From: Chengkuizengella marina
GTDB lineage: Bacteria; Bacillota; Bacilli; Paenibacillales; KCTC-33759
NCBI RefSeq assembly: GCF_009910845.1
Contig: NZ_SIJB01000015.1
Location: 1 to 64,000, forward strand
Direction of reading: 5' to 3'
DNA length: 64,000 bases
Of this stretch, positions 26,031 to 36,101 are shown one piece after another. Below the pieces are notes generated by a model, which searched no databases, had not been told where the DNA came from, and saw only the letters and a program-made list of their open reading frames with translations. The position numbers and the translations under genes are program-made. Each line of letters opens with the position of its first letter. The stretch's first letter is position 1.

Positions 26031-27710
26031 GTGAAATTAAAAAAAGCAACATGGCTTTTATTAAGTCTAACATTAGTTTTTTCATTATTTTTATCTGCTT
26101 GTGGAACTGAATCAACTACTGATGAAAGTCCTGAAACAAATGAAGAACAGACAAATGAAGAAGCAACAAATGAGGAGCAGGCAAGTGGTGATCCACAATA
26201 TGGTGGGACATTGATTATGGGTTCAATAGGTGCGCCAACATTATTTAATCCATTATATTCAACAGATACTGCAAGTTCTGATATAGAAGGGTTAATTTAT
26301 TCAGCGCCTGTTAGCTCAGATACAAGTTTTGAAGTTGAATATGACTTAGCATCCGATATTCAAACTACGGAGGACGGTTTGACGTATACGGTTACCCTTC
26401 GAGACGATGTAAAGTTCCATGATGGAGAACAATTAACTGCGGATGACTTGGTATTTACGTATAGTATCCCTATAAGTGAAGATTATGTTGGAGAGCGTGC
26501 TTCAAGTTTTGAAATGATAGATACCATTACAAAAATTGATGAATATACTGTTGAATTTAAGTTAAAACAAAAGGATGCAACATTTTTACCAACTACATTA
26601 AGCTATGAGATTTTACCTGAACATATCCTAAAAGATGTACCTATTGGTGATTTAGGTGAGGATGATTTTAATACGAAAACGCCAATTGGATCTGGACCGT
26701 TTAAATTTGAAGAGTGGAAAGACGGTCAATATGTAAAGGTTGTTCGTAATGACGATTATTTCCAAGGTAAACCATATCTTGATGCGATTATTTATAAAAT
26801 TGTTCCGGATGCTAATGCACTAATTGCTCAGCTACAAGCAGGTGATGTTGATTATTTCCCAGGAGTTCCAGGAAGTGATATTGAAACGGTTAAAGAATGG
26901 GCACCTGAAGCAGGAGTGAAAATTGAATCAGGACTTTCTTTAGCTTATACGTATTTAGGTTATAATCAAAAAAATGAGCTGTTCCAAGACAAACAAGTTC
27001 GTCAAGCTCTAACCCATGCGATTAATCGTGAAGCCATTATTGATGGAGTTTTGAATGGAGATGGTGAAGTAGCGAACGTACCGGAAAGTCCACTTTCTTG
27101 GGCATATAATAGTGATGTTCCAGTATTTGAATATGATGTAAACAAAGCCAAGCAATTATTAGAAGAAGCTGGATGGACAGATACTGATGGAGATGGAATT
27201 TTAGATAAAGACGGCAAAAAATTTACGTTTGAAATTAAAACGAATCAAGGAAATAAAATTCGTGAAGATATTGTTGTAGTATTACAACAACAGTTGAAAG
27301 AAATTGGCATTGAAGTAACTCCAAATATTATGGAGTGGAGTGCATATATTGAAGCCATTTCAGCACCAAATTGGGATTATGATGCATTAGTTTTAGGTTG
27401 GGCATTATCAACATTCCCAGACCAATATGATATTTTCCATTCAAGTCAAAGAGAAGAAGGACTTAACTTCGTTTGGTACTCTAATCCGGAAGCAGACGTA
27501 TTGATAGAGGAAGCAAAACAAATTATCGATAGAGATAAGTATAAACAAGCTTATGGTGATATTTATAAAATTATTGCAGAAGATCAACCGTATACATTTT
27601 TATATTATCCAAATACACATCAGGCCATGCCAGAAAATCTAGAAGGTTATATCTTCCACGCAAGAAATGATCTTTATCGTACACATGAATGGTGGTTAAA
27701 ACAGGAGTAG
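26031..27710 (+). CDS. Peptide-binding lipoprotein of ABC transporter (family 5)
   Basis: A 559-residue substrate-binding lipoprotein. The signal peptide ends in the lipobox LSAC (Cys near residue 24), followed by a Glu- and Thr-rich linker and then the family 5 solute-binding fold (YGGTLIMGS, DVKFHDGEQLTADDLVFTY, TPIGSGPFKFEEW, QVRQALTHAINREAIID). GTG start after GGGGGAG. Family members bind di- or oligopeptides or nickel; the ligand is not decidable. A strong terminator lies directly after it, before the permease genes. Confidence 0.93.
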   Translation: MKLKKATWLLLSLTLVFSLFLSACGTESTTDESPETNEEQTNEEATNEEQASGDPQYGGTLIMGSIGAPTLFNPLYSTDTASSDIEGLIYSAPVSSDTSFEVEYDLASDIQTTEDGLTYTVTLRDDVKFHDGEQLTADDLVFTYSIPISEDYVGERASSFEMIDTITKIDEYTVEFKLKQKDATFLPTTLSYEILPEHILKDVPIGDLGEDDFNTKTPIGSGPFKFEEWKDGQYVKVVRNDDYFQGKPYLDAIIYKIVPDANALIAQLQAGDVDYFPGVPGSDIETVKEWAPEAGVKIESGLSLAYTYLGYNQKNELFQDKQVRQALTHAINREAIIDGVLNGDGEVANVPESPLSWAYNSDVPVFEYDVNKAKQLLEEAGWTDTDGDGILDKDGKKFTFEIKTNQGNKIREDIVVVLQQQLKEIGIEVTPNIMEWSAYIEAISAPNWDYDALVLGWALSTFPDQYDIFHSSQREEGLNFVWYSNPEADVLIEEAKQIIDRDKYKQAYGDIYKIIAEDQPYTFLYYPNTHQAMPENLEGYIFHARNDLYRTHEWWLKQE

Positions 27711-27719
27711 TAAGTTAGT

Positions 27720-27755
27720 AGAGAAGGGATGGGTTATCCCCTCCCTTCTCTTTTT
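27720..27755 (+). terminator. Strong intrinsic terminator inside the peptide transporter operon
   Basis: Fourteen-base stem AGAGAAGGGATGGG / CCCCTCCCTTCTCT with a single mismatch, TTAT loop and a T run. It sits between the binding-protein and permease genes and probably lowers permease expression relative to the binding protein. Confidence 0.9.
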
Positions 27756-27836
27756 ATTAGAAGTAAAAACCTTTTAATAAATTACCCTTTTTAAGGATAA
27801 ATATTAAAATGAAGTAAAAAAGAAGGGGGTTGCAAG

Positions 27837-28787
27837 ATGACAACGTATATTATTCGCAGACTTGTAATGGCTATTCCCTTGTTGATAGGAATAACGATTA
27901 TCTCTTTTGCAATTGTACAAATGGCTCCAGGAGATCCAACAAGTTTACTGATGGATCCAAACATAAGCCCTGCTGATAGAGCAAAATTTATGGAAAAGTA
28001 TGGGTTGAATGATCCTATTTATATTCAATATTTTAAATGGGTAGGTAACATGTTGCAATTAGATTTTGGGTCCTCATTATTGAAAAAAGGTACCCCGGTT
28101 ACTGAGTTAATCATGAACAGACTTCCAAATACACTTTTGCTGATGTTAGTTTCTACTATTTTTGCATTTTTAATCTCTATTCCTTTTGGTATATATTCGG
28201 CTACTAGGCCATATTCAAAGACGGATTATAGTGTTTCAGTCATATCTTTTTTGGGACTAGCAACACCAAACTTTTGGTTAGGTTTAATGTTAATCATGTT
28301 TTTTTCAGTCAAACTAGGCTGGTTTCCTACCGGTGGTGTGTCAACTTTAGATGCTCCTTTTAATGTGTGGGATCGCATTCACCATTTAATATTACCTGCA
28401 TTTGTGTTAGCGTCTGCTGATATGGCTACATTAACACGTCATACACGATCAAGTATGCTTGATGTAACGAAACAGGATTATATGAGAACAGCGAGGGCAA
28501 AAGGTTTCAAGGAACGAACAGTGATTTACAAACATGGTCTTCGAAATGGATTGACTCCTATAATAACAATCTTTGGTATATTGCTGCCGACATTTATTGG
28601 TGGATCTGTCATCGTTGAAACTGTATTTTCATGGCCTGGTATTGGAAGACTTTTTATTGAATCTGCATTTTCCAGGGATTATCCAGTGATTATGGGATTA
28701 ACCGTATTGTCATCAGTGTTCGTTGTATTAGGAAACATCATTGCCGATATATTATATGCAATCACTGATCCGCGGGTTGAATATTAA
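27837..28787 (+). CDS. Peptide ABC transporter permease (DppB/OppB type)
   Basis: A 316-residue permease with about six helices, starting with the family-typical [24 protein letters not shown]. The cytoplasmic EAA-like loop is [40 protein letters not shown] near residues 200-240. Works with the next gene product as the channel of the transporter. RBS AAGGGGG. Confidence 0.93.
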   Translation: MTTYIIRRLVMAIPLLIGITIISFAIVQMAPGDPTSLLMDPNISPADRAKFMEKYGLNDPIYIQYFKWVGNMLQLDFGSSLLKKGTPVTELIMNRLPNTLLLMLVSTIFAFLISIPFGIYSATRPYSKTDYSVSVISFLGLATPNFWLGLMLIMFFSVKLGWFPTGGVSTLDAPFNVWDRIHHLILPAFVLASADMATLTRHTRSSMLDVTKQDYMRTARAKGFKERTVIYKHGLRNGLTPIITIFGILLPTFIGGSVIVETVFSWPGIGRLFIESAFSRDYPVIMGLTVLSSVFVVLGNIIADILYAITDPRVEY

Positions 28788-28801
28788 AGGGGGGGAAGTA
28801 T

Positions 28802-29719
28802 ATGTCACAAATCAATACAGTACCTGAAACAACAAAACAACAACTTATAAACCCCAATCTTAAACATAAACCAGATACCATGTTAAAAATAATCGTGCGG
28901 AAGTTTTTTAAAAATAAGTTAGCAGTTATTGGGGCGATTATATTGTGTCTGATTATTTTAGCTTCTATATTTGCTCCATGGTTAACTCCATACACATTTG
29001 AAGAGCAAAACCTATTAAATAAGCTACAACCTCCTAGTGAGGAACATTTATTGGGGACTGATAAATTTGGAAGAGATCTATTGACAAGGATTTTATTCGG
29101 AGCAAGAATATCATTATTCGTTGGTTTTGCATCTATTGCAGGCGCAATAACGATAGGAACAATTGTAGGATCCGTTGCTGGTTATTTTGGAGGATGGATT
29201 GACTCCATTTTAATGAGATTCATAGATACACTCTATGCCATTCCGACCCTTTTCCTATTAATAACGTTAGTTACGATCTTTCAACCAGGTGTGGATAAAT
29301 TAATTCTTATTTTTATTTCGACTGGTTGGATGACAACAGCTAGGTTAGTGAGGGCAGAGTTTCTTTCTCTAAGAACACGAGAGTTTGTACTGTCAGCTAA
29401 AACAGTTGGAGCTAAAAGTGGTACAATTATTTTCTCACATATTTTACCTAATGCGGTAGGTCCGATTATTGTTGCGGCTACCATAGGAGTTGGGGGTGTC
29501 ATATTAGCTGAAGCGGGACTTAGCTACTTAGGTTTAGGAATTCAGCCGCCGATACCTAGTTGGGGGAACATGTTACAGGATGCTCAAAACTACACTATTA
29601 TGTTAAAAGCATGGTGGTATCCAACATTCCCAGGGTTAATGATTTTAATTACAGTATTAAGTTTTAATTTTGTTGGTGATGGCTTGCGCGATGCCTTTGA
29701 TCCTAAAGTCAATGAGTAA
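28802..29719 (+). CDS. Peptide ABC transporter permease (DppC/OppC type)
   Basis: A 305-residue permease with the N-terminal [27 protein letters not shown] helix and [19 protein letters not shown] motif of OppC/DppC. EAA-type loop in [26 protein letters not shown]. It starts 14 bp after the first permease. The gene order D-F-A-B-C differs from the more common A-B-C-D-F order. Confidence 0.93.
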   Translation: MSQINTVPETTKQQLINPNLKHKPDTMLKIIVRKFFKNKLAVIGAIILCLIILASIFAPWLTPYTFEEQNLLNKLQPPSEEHLLGTDKFGRDLLTRILFGARISLFVGFASIAGAITIGTIVGSVAGYFGGWIDSILMRFIDTLYAIPTLFLLITLVTIFQPGVDKLILIFISTGWMTTARLVRAEFLSLRTREFVLSAKTVGAKSGTIIFSHILPNAVGPIIVAATIGVGGVILAEAGLSYLGLGIQPPIPSWGNMLQDAQNYTIMLKAWWYPTFPGLMILITVLSFNFVGDGLRDAFDPKVNE

Positions 29720-29771
29720 AAAAATCAATGGGTATTTTTAAAATCTTTACTCTTTTTGAGATTGCCTATAA

Positions 29772-29891
29772 CTAATATGGTCTATCTGAATAGATAGACC
29801 ATAAACTCTTCACCTCTAACTTTAAACTATTCCATCCTCTTACTTCAGCGTATACGATATTTTTACCTTGATTACTGGCAAATTTAATCAT
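29772..29891 (-). CDS. Possible 39-residue small protein
   Basis: A short frame opening with ATG at 29891, with CGGAGTGA upstream at a suitable distance. The product would begin MIKFASNQGKNIVYAE and end YSDRPY. No family is recognised. The last codons coincide with a perfect inverted repeat (29777-29802), which makes it possible that this is a degraded gene tail with its terminator rather than a functional gene. Confidence 0.3.
   Translation of the reverse strand: MIKFASNQGKNIVYAEVRGWNSLKLEVKSLWSIYSDRPY
29777..29802. terminator. Perfect hairpin after the peptide transporter operon
   Basis: ATGGTCTATCT / AGATAGACCAT with loop GAAT. Placed 58 bp after the last permease gene, it is probably the operon terminator even though the following T run is weak. 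Confidence 0.5.
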
Positions 29892-30446
29892 TCAAATCAC
29901 TCCGAAATTACCTAAGTAATATATCTATGAGTGCCACTTCAAAATGAGGGATAACCCATTAATAAACCTCGTTTATTCATATGGAAGTATTTTAATTAAG
30001 AAAAGATATGGTTTTAAAAAATAAGGATTTCTCGTTTTCTGTATAATTTATTTATGCTATATATCACTCTAAAATGTTGCATTGTAAAAAAATATATTTA
30101 ATTTTTCTACTATTCTATAAATTATAATGAACTATTCCTCGTATTTTGGATATATCTCACTAATCACATACTCATTCCGGTTTTATAATATAATTTGTAT
30201 TTTTGCTCATTGTATTGACTTCAATATAAACAATGATTCATATATAATATTGAAATCGCATTTATGAAAACGTTTTCATTGATACGTTGTTAAATGTATG
30301 CAATCTCATTAATAAAAAACACACTATTCATATAGAATTCAAGGGATTTTATTGTGAACTTTGTGAAGGGAGTGATGTAGATATGATATCGAAGTGAATA
30401 TATTTTTTTGGATGGCATTAGAAAACATGAAAAGGAGGATTTTGAA
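29892..30446 (+). other. Long leader and control region of the first GH81 gene
   Basis: About 550 bp of AT-rich DNA. It holds a probable promoter (TATAAT at 30243-30248 with TTCAAT 17 bp upstream), the palindrome at 30264-30279, and a four-codon mini-ORF (ATG at 30383, stop 30395-30397) after AAGGGAGTG. No other gene seen. Confidence 0.5.
30264..30279. promoter_or_regulatory. cre/LacI-type operator upstream of GH81 gene 1
   Basis: ATGAAAACGTTTTCAT is a perfect 16-bp palindrome with the central CG and flanking bases of CcpA cre sites (TGWAANCGNTNWCA) and LacI-family operators. It starts 15 bp after the likely -10, so a bound repressor would block initiation or early elongation. Confidence 0.7.
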
Positions 30447-33400
30447 TTGAAAAAAACAGGTCTTTTATTTTTATCCATTTGTTTAGTTTTCTCAATATTT
30501 CCTATGATGTCATTTGGATTTAATGGGGAGGTACAAGTAGGTGCTGGAAGTTATACAACCGTATTACCCCTAGAAGAGGATAGACCACCGGAGTGGGGTC
30601 TTCAACCTCATGAACTAGCATATCCAGAACCACAACCTGATATCTCATCCAATGTATCGGGTCCTGATGCACCATCATGGAAACCCACTCCTACTAGTGA
30701 TTGGTGGACAAACATGAACTGGGATACATTTAGTAACTCGCAGTATCCTCATCCATTAGCGATGAAGCCCAAAGATACGGGGATTCAAATTTATTATCCA
30801 GGCAGGTCAAAGATTGTAGGTATACCTGGTCCTACGGATATAAATCCTGTCATTTATCCAGAACAATCAACCGTAATGGCGGATCTGCCTACAGGTACCA
30901 GCAATGATTTTGTGTTAGGGAATTCAAATGTAGCTCATTTTCCAGAAGCAAGAACTGGTGGTTACAGTGACTGGTTTGTCACGGCAGATTTTTATGATGG
31001 TAGTTTAGGAATGAGTGTTAGTTATGGACACGGTTCACCCTATGTATATGCAGAATATGAAGGAGGAAATCCCTCTTTAACCTTCGAAACAGTGCCAGAA
31101 TTATTTATTGGTTCAGAAAATGACGCTATGATTGGAGTCATAGCGAATGGAAATTACTATGGATTATTTGGTCCAACAGGTTCTACATGGTCAGGTATCG
31201 GTACAACCAGGTTAGTCAATAATTTGCCCGCAGGAAAAGACTATTTTTCTCTTGTATTGCTTCCGGATGTTCAGAAAAGAGATGAAGCGATCACCGCTTT
31301 CAATCAAATGAAATCCTTTGCATATTCTTTTATTACGGATACAACAGTGAATTGGTCTTATGATGAAGTTCAAAGTAAAGTATATACAAACTTTTCATTT
31401 ACGGTCACTCCAAAAGAAGCTGCTGCACCAACTGAAACATTGATGGCATTGTATCCTACACAATGGAGAGGATTGGATGCAGATTTTACAGGTTATACGT
31501 ATGGTTCCATGCAAGGTACATTAAAAACATTGATTGGCAACTCATTTACAACGGAAGATAGGTATACTGGTATACTGCCATCTTTACCTTATTTGGGAGA
31601 TTTAAGTGAAGAAAATATGAATCAATTGAAGTTCTATTTAGAAGAAGAGATCAATCGTCACTTTCCTAACCCTGATGATCCTTTATCCATACCAGGGATT
31701 GTAGATACCTATTTTACAGGGAAAGAGATGACGAGGTTAACGACTTTATTTAGTCTTGCAGAGGATTTAGCAAGTAAAGTGAGTGAACCAACACATAAAA
31801 GTGATTTTGAGGATTTAGCAGCAATTGCCTTGGACAAAGCAAAGTTTATGGTTACAGATTGGTTAACGGCTTCGGATGAAAATGGAAATCTAGATAATCA
31901 AGAGTTCTTCTATTATAACGATACGTGGGGGGCAATGCTTGGTTATAGAGAAGGATTCTGGAGTGCTCAGCATATTACAGATCATCATTTTCATTATGGT
32001 TATTTCATAAAAGCGGCTGCTGAAATTGCTAGAGTAGATGAACAGTTTTTAGAAGAATATGGAGACATGGTGAACCTAATCATTCGAAATGTTGCTTCAC
32101 CTGATCGAGATGATCCTCTGTTCCCGTTTTTAAGAAATTTTGATCCTTATGCTGGACACTCATGGGCAGATGGTAAAGCAGCATTCGGTTCAGGCAATAA
32201 CCAAGAGTCTGTTTCTGAAGCAATTAATGCGTGGACAGGAGTTGTTTTGTGGGGTGAGTTACTATCCACATTACCTGGAAGAGAAGCCGAAGGTGAAGAA
32301 ATTAGGGATTTAGGTATTTATTTATACACTTCTGAAGTAGATGCATCCAATGAATATTATTTTGATATGAATCAAGATATTTATCCAGAGGAATGGGATC
32401 AGGTTGCCACGACAATTGTGTGGGGTGGTAAAGTAGATAATACTACTTTCTGGACGAAAAACCCTGCACAAAGACACGCAATTCTCTGGCTGCCGCTTCA
32501 CGGTGGATCCTTTTATTTAGGTCATGATACAGATTATGTATTAAACAATTATAACAGCTTACAGGATGAGCTTCCTTTATTTGAAGTATGGGGGCGGGCT
32601 GAAGAAGTTGGAAATCCTTTATATGACTATGACGTTGAAGAATTTTGGGATGATTTACAATGGATGTATTTAGCCTTAGCAGATCCAACCCAAGCGCTTG
32701 CATTAATGAACAACTCAATTGCGAGTTCACCGGATGGATTGTTTAAAGTGGAAGCAGGGAACTCAGCAGCCTTTACGTATAGCTGGATTCACTCTTTAAT
32801 CAATCTGGGTTCTGTAGATGGAACTGTAAAAGCCGATTATCCATTTTATACGGTATTTAAATCGGATAATGGAGATAAAACTTATGTTGTTTACAATATG
32901 ACGAATGAAATTAAGATCGTAAACTTCTCCGACGGACAACAGATCACTGTCGCACCAAAGAGTTTTAATACTGATCAGGGAGTGTACATTCCAGATACAA
33001 ATCCACCGTCTGTGCCAGTAGGGCTCAGTGCAAAAAGAACAGCTTCAAATTATGTGACATTGGAGTGGGAGCCTTCCACAGATGATCGAGGAGTTGTTGG
33101 TTACGATATATTTGTAAACGGCAGTTATGTGGACTCTTCAACGGAAGCAGAAGCACAAATCACAGGATTATCTCCAACAACAACATATACCTTTACAGTA
33201 AAAGCAAGGGATATGGACACCATCTCGGGAGAAAGTGCCCCTCTACATGTAACGACAACGATTATAGATACGGAAGCACCCTCTATCCCAACGAGTATAA
33301 CAAGTATTGATGAAACTGATTCATCTATCCATTTAGATTGGAATGATTCATCGGATAATATCTTAACCGTGGAATATGATGTTTATCGTGATGGAATAAA

Positions 33401-34970
33401 AGTGGCAACTACAGAGGATTCAAACTTTAAGGACGTTGGTTTAGAGTCATTAACATTTTATGTTTACCAGATTGTTGCAAGAGATGCAGAAGGAAATGAA
33501 TCAGGGAAAAGTGAAGAGACTGATCTACGTTCTGGTTTTGAATCGGGTCCAGCGTATACACAAAAAATTGTTGAAACCACACCAACTAGAGCAACTTTTA
33601 TAGTTGAACCTTATGCAAGTCTTAATGAAGTGATTTTATTAATACAAGAAAATAACATCGAAGTTGGATATAATTTAATTAAAGATGCAGATGGAGTCTT
33701 TCAAACAACCATTGAGGTACCTGAAAATGGAACCTTGACATATAGATACAATACGATTGATACAGCAGGTGTTGGTATGTTGTCCCAATATTTCAGTTAT
33801 GTTATGGGACAAAGTCCTGAAGAAGATACGGAAGCACCATCTCCCCCAACAAATTTGAGTACTACAACAGTAACTGGAACAATGGTGAATTTAACCTGGA
33901 CAGCGTCTTCAGATAATATGGGAGTCACAGGTTATGATGTATACAAGGACGGAGCGTTTGAAAATAGTACAGTAGGCACTTCACTTTCTGTAACAGGACT
34001 AACAGAAAATACAACGTATACGTTTACCGTAGTGGCAAAGGATGGAGCTGGGAATGTATCATCAGAAAGTAATGCGATTCAAGTAACTACAACTGATGCA
34101 GGAACTGGAAATGTCATTGTTGAAGACGATTATACCATTGAAATTGTTGAGACTAGTGCGACTTCAGCTTTATTTAAACTTACACGTACTTCAGGGACAT
34201 CTAATTGGGTAGATTTCCATTATAATATAAATAATGCAGGACAGTTGAGCATTAGAACAACCAACGATGGAGGAAGCTTTATGTATGAGCTTACCAATTT
34301 AAGTTCTGGTGATATTATTGGATTTAAGTATACGTATGAGCAAGACAATCTTGCAATTGATTCACCTGAGTATCAATATTCATTTGGCTCTGATGGTGGT
34401 GAACCGGATACAATACCTCCTAGTGTTCCAACAAATGTGAGTACAACAGCAGTAGGTGAAACAACAATAAATTTAATATGGACAGCGTCTACAGATAATG
34501 TAGGGGTAGTAAGTTATGAGATTTACAAAGACGGAGTATTCGAGGATAATACAGCAGGCACATCATATACCGTTATAGGACTAACAGGAGATACAACTTA
34601 TGCATTTACTATCGTTGCGAAAGATGAAGCTGGCAACGTATCAGTAGCCAGTGATATTCTTTCTGTGACAACTAACCCACCAGGTGGCGAAGATGTCATT
34701 GTTGAGGAGGATTACACCATTGAAATTGTAAAAACAAGTGCTACTTCAGCAATATTCAAGTTTACACGTAATTCAGCAACATCGAATTGGGTAGATATTC
34801 ATTACAAAATAAATCATGCTGATCATTTGAGTGTAAGAACAGTCAATAATGGAGGAATCTGGGAGTATGAATTTCATAATTTAAGCGCGGGAACAAATAT
34901 TGAATTCTGGTATACGTATGAAAAAGATAATTTAGCATATGACTCTCCATCTTATGAATATATTCATTAG
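30447..34970 (+). CDS. Secreted GH81 endo-beta-1,3-glucanase with FnIII and CBM56 modules (copy 1)
   Basis: A 1507-residue exported enzyme predicted to cut beta-1,3-glucans such as laminarin, curdlan or callose. Signal peptide residues 1-25; GH81 catalytic module to about residue 840 with the general acid candidate D512 in DHHFHYGY and the E587/E591 pair in NNQESVSEAIN. Then FnIII (852-942), FnIII (942-1030), a divergent CBM56-like module (1034-1122), FnIII (1128-1218), CBM56 (1222-1317), FnIII (1322-1410) and a terminal CBM56 (1415-1507). The start is TTG 30447, 8 bases after AAAGGAGG; the longer frame from 30408 would include the ribosome site. A cre-like palindrome lies upstream. Very similar in its catalytic half to copy 3. 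Confidence 0.92.
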   Translation: MKKTGLLFLSICLVFSIFPMMSFGFNGEVQVGAGSYTTVLPLEEDRPPEWGLQPHELAYPEPQPDISSNVSGPDAPSWKPTPTSDWWTNMNWDTFSNSQYPHPLAMKPKDTGIQIYYPGRSKIVGIPGPTDINPVIYPEQSTVMADLPTGTSNDFVLGNSNVAHFPEARTGGYSDWFVTADFYDGSLGMSVSYGHGSPYVYAEYEGGNPSLTFETVPELFIGSENDAMIGVIANGNYYGLFGPTGSTWSGIGTTRLVNNLPAGKDYFSLVLLPDVQKRDEAITAFNQMKSFAYSFITDTTVNWSYDEVQSKVYTNFSFTVTPKEAAAPTETLMALYPTQWRGLDADFTGYTYGSMQGTLKTLIGNSFTTEDRYTGILPSLPYLGDLSEENMNQLKFYLEEEINRHFPNPDDPLSIPGIVDTYFTGKEMTRLTTLFSLAEDLASKVSEPTHKSDFEDLAAIALDKAKFMVTDWLTASDENGNLDNQEFFYYNDTWGAMLGYREGFWSAQHITDHHFHYGYFIKAAAEIARVDEQFLEEYGDMVNLIIRNVASPDRDDPLFPFLRNFDPYAGHSWADGKAAFGSGNNQESVSEAINAWTGVVLWGELLSTLPGREAEGEEIRDLGIYLYTSEVDASNEYYFDMNQDIYPEEWDQVATTIVWGGKVDNTTFWTKNPAQRHAILWLPLHGGSFYLGHDTDYVLNNYNSLQDELPLFEVWGRAEEVGNPLYDYDVEEFWDDLQWMYLALADPTQALALMNNSIASSPDGLFKVEAGNSAAFTYSWIHSLINLGSVDGTVKADYPFYTVFKSDNGDKTYVVYNMTNEIKIVNFSDGQQITVAPKSFNTDQGVYIPDTNPPSVPVGLSAKRTASNYVTLEWEPSTDDRGVVGYDIFVNGSYVDSSTEAEAQITGLSPTTTYTFTVKARDMDTISGESAPLHVTTTIIDTEAPSIPTSITSIDETDSSIHLDWNDSSDNILTVEYDVYRDGIKVATTEDSNFKDVGLESLTFYVYQIVARDAEGNESGKSEETDLRSGFESGPAYTQKIVETTPTRATFIVEPYASLNEVILLIQENNIEVGYNLIKDADGVFQTTIEVPENGTLTYRYNTIDTAGVGMLSQYFSYVMGQSPEEDTEAPSPPTNLSTTTVTGTMVNLTWTASSDNMGVTGYDVYKDGAFENSTVGTSLSVTGLTENTTYTFTVVAKDGAGNVSSESNAIQVTTTDAGTGNVIVEDDYTIEIVETSATSALFKLTRTSGTSNWVDFHYNINNAGQLSIRTTNDGGSFMYELTNLSSGDIIGFKYTYEQDNLAIDSPEYQYSFGSDGGEPDTIPPSVPTNVSTTAVGETTINLIWTASTDNVGVVSYEIYKDGVFEDNTAGTSYTVIGLTGDTTYAFTIVAKDEAGNVSVASDILSVTTNPPGGEDVIVEEDYTIEIVKTSATSAIFKFTRNSATSNWVDIHYKINHADHLSVRTVNNGGIWEYEFHNLSAGTNIEFWYTYEKDNLAYDSPSYEYIH

Positions 34971-35040
34971 AAATATGCACTTATAAATATACATGTAAAT
35001 TCTATGTAAATTTGCTATAAGATTAATTTATCTTAATATA

Positions 35041-35077
35041 GACAGTTAACACAGTGGATAGGTGTTAGCTGTCTTTT
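35041..35077 (+). terminator. Terminator after GH81 copy 1
   Basis: Stem GACAGTTAACAC / GTGTTAGCTGTC with one G-U pair, then TTTT. Confidence 0.85.
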
Positions 35078-35153
35078 AAGTTGAAAAACATAATAATATG
35101 TTTTTATAACATATCATTATTATGTTTGTACTTAGGATCAAAATAAGTAGAGG

Positions 35154-35231
35154 TTGTTCACTTCTAAAGAATATAGTACAATCAATCTAGTTGAATTGTT
35201 AACTTAGAATTTAAAACTTTGGTTAACAATT
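35154..35231 (+). promoter_or_regulatory. bio operon promoter and BirA box
   Basis: -35 TTGTTC (35154-35159), 17-bp spacer, -10 TACAAT (35177-35182). The operator is AATTGTTAAC at 35194-35203 and its exact inverse GTTAACAATT at 35222-35231 with an 18-bp spacer, matching the known BirA consensus TTGTTAAC-N-GTTAACAA, and it starts at about +5. Biotin-bound BirA dimer would shut the operon off. Confidence 0.9.
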
Positions 35232-35263
35232 TAATACATATTAAATTACAAGGTGTACATAGG

Positions 35264-35986
35264 ATGAAAAGTAAGGGTATATTTATAACTGCGACGGATA
35301 CAGGAGTAGGAAAAACCGAAGTTGCAGCAGCACTAGCAGCTTTTATAAAGAACAGCAGAAAATTTGAAAATGTCCAATTATGGAAACCTGTGCAATCTGG
35401 AGTGACTATGGGTGATCCAGAGGCAGACAGCTATCGATTATTACATGGAAGTGGATTGGATCAAAAGGAAGAAGATATAGCTACCTATACGTTTTACCAA
35501 CCGCTTGCACCATGGATCGCAGCAGAGAGAGAAGGCAAGAAGATTGATTATATGAAGTTGGTTAGTGAAGGTCACAAACGACGCATGAACAGTGATTTTC
35601 TTATCGTCGAAGGGGCAGGAGGGCTTATTGTACCTATTACTCAAGATAAGACAATAGCTAATTTAGTGACTGAATTAAGTCTTCCGATACTCATAGTTGG
35701 TAGAGCCGGTTTAGGTACGGTGAATCACACTTGTCTTACCATTTCTTATGCTCGAAAACTCGGACTTGAGGTCAAAGGTGTTGTATTAAATGGATATGAA
35801 GATGAAGCTGATCCTTCTATTGAAGAGAATATTACAATGATAGAAAATTTCACAGACGTACCTGTCATTGGTAAATTACCTTGGTTAAACGTCAATAATG
35901 AAGAAGGTATCAATTGGGAATTAAGACGGAAAAAATGGATTAAAACCATTCATGAGCATTTGGATTTAAAGTCTATTTTTGAATAA
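35264..35986 (+). CDS. bioD: Dethiobiotin synthetase
   Basis: A 240-residue ATP-dependent ligase that closes the ureido ring of dethiobiotin from diaminopelargonic acid and CO2. The P-loop TDTGVGKTEVAA lies near residues 11-22, and VEGAGGLIVPI is the second conserved block. ATG 35264 is chosen because it follows AAGGTG and gives the canonical KGIFITATDTGVGKT N-terminus; the in-frame TTG at 35219 falls inside the BirA box. First gene of the operon. Confidence 0.95.
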   Translation: MKSKGIFITATDTGVGKTEVAAALAAFIKNSRKFENVQLWKPVQSGVTMGDPEADSYRLLHGSGLDQKEEDIATYTFYQPLAPWIAAEREGKKIDYMKLVSEGHKRRMNSDFLIVEGAGGLIVPITQDKTIANLVTELSLPILIVGRAGLGTVNHTCLTISYARKLGLEVKGVVLNGYEDEADPSIEENITMIENFTDVPVIGKLPWLNVNNEEGINWELRRKKWIKTIHEHLDLKSIFE

Positions 35987-36101
35987 TAACATTACATAAC
36001 AATATTAAGATTCTTTGCAGCAGTGTTTCTTAACATTCTCATATATCATTCATTTGTTCGGGTTCAAAAAATATTTACACTCATACAAGGGGGAATTATT
36101 A

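Noticed and set aside
32443-32730. Antisense open frames inside the GH81, nupC and deo genes
   Set aside because: They lie opposite strongly conserved coding sequence, have no ribosome binding sites and reflect codon bias of the real frame.
35219-35263. Upstream TTG start for bioD
   Set aside because: It lies inside the BirA operator and close to the expected transcription start, and the extra 15 residues are unlike any BioD N-terminus.
36015-36101. 29-codon N-terminal extension of bioB
   Set aside because: No ribosome binding site at its start; ATG 36102 has GGGGGA and gives the normal BioB start.
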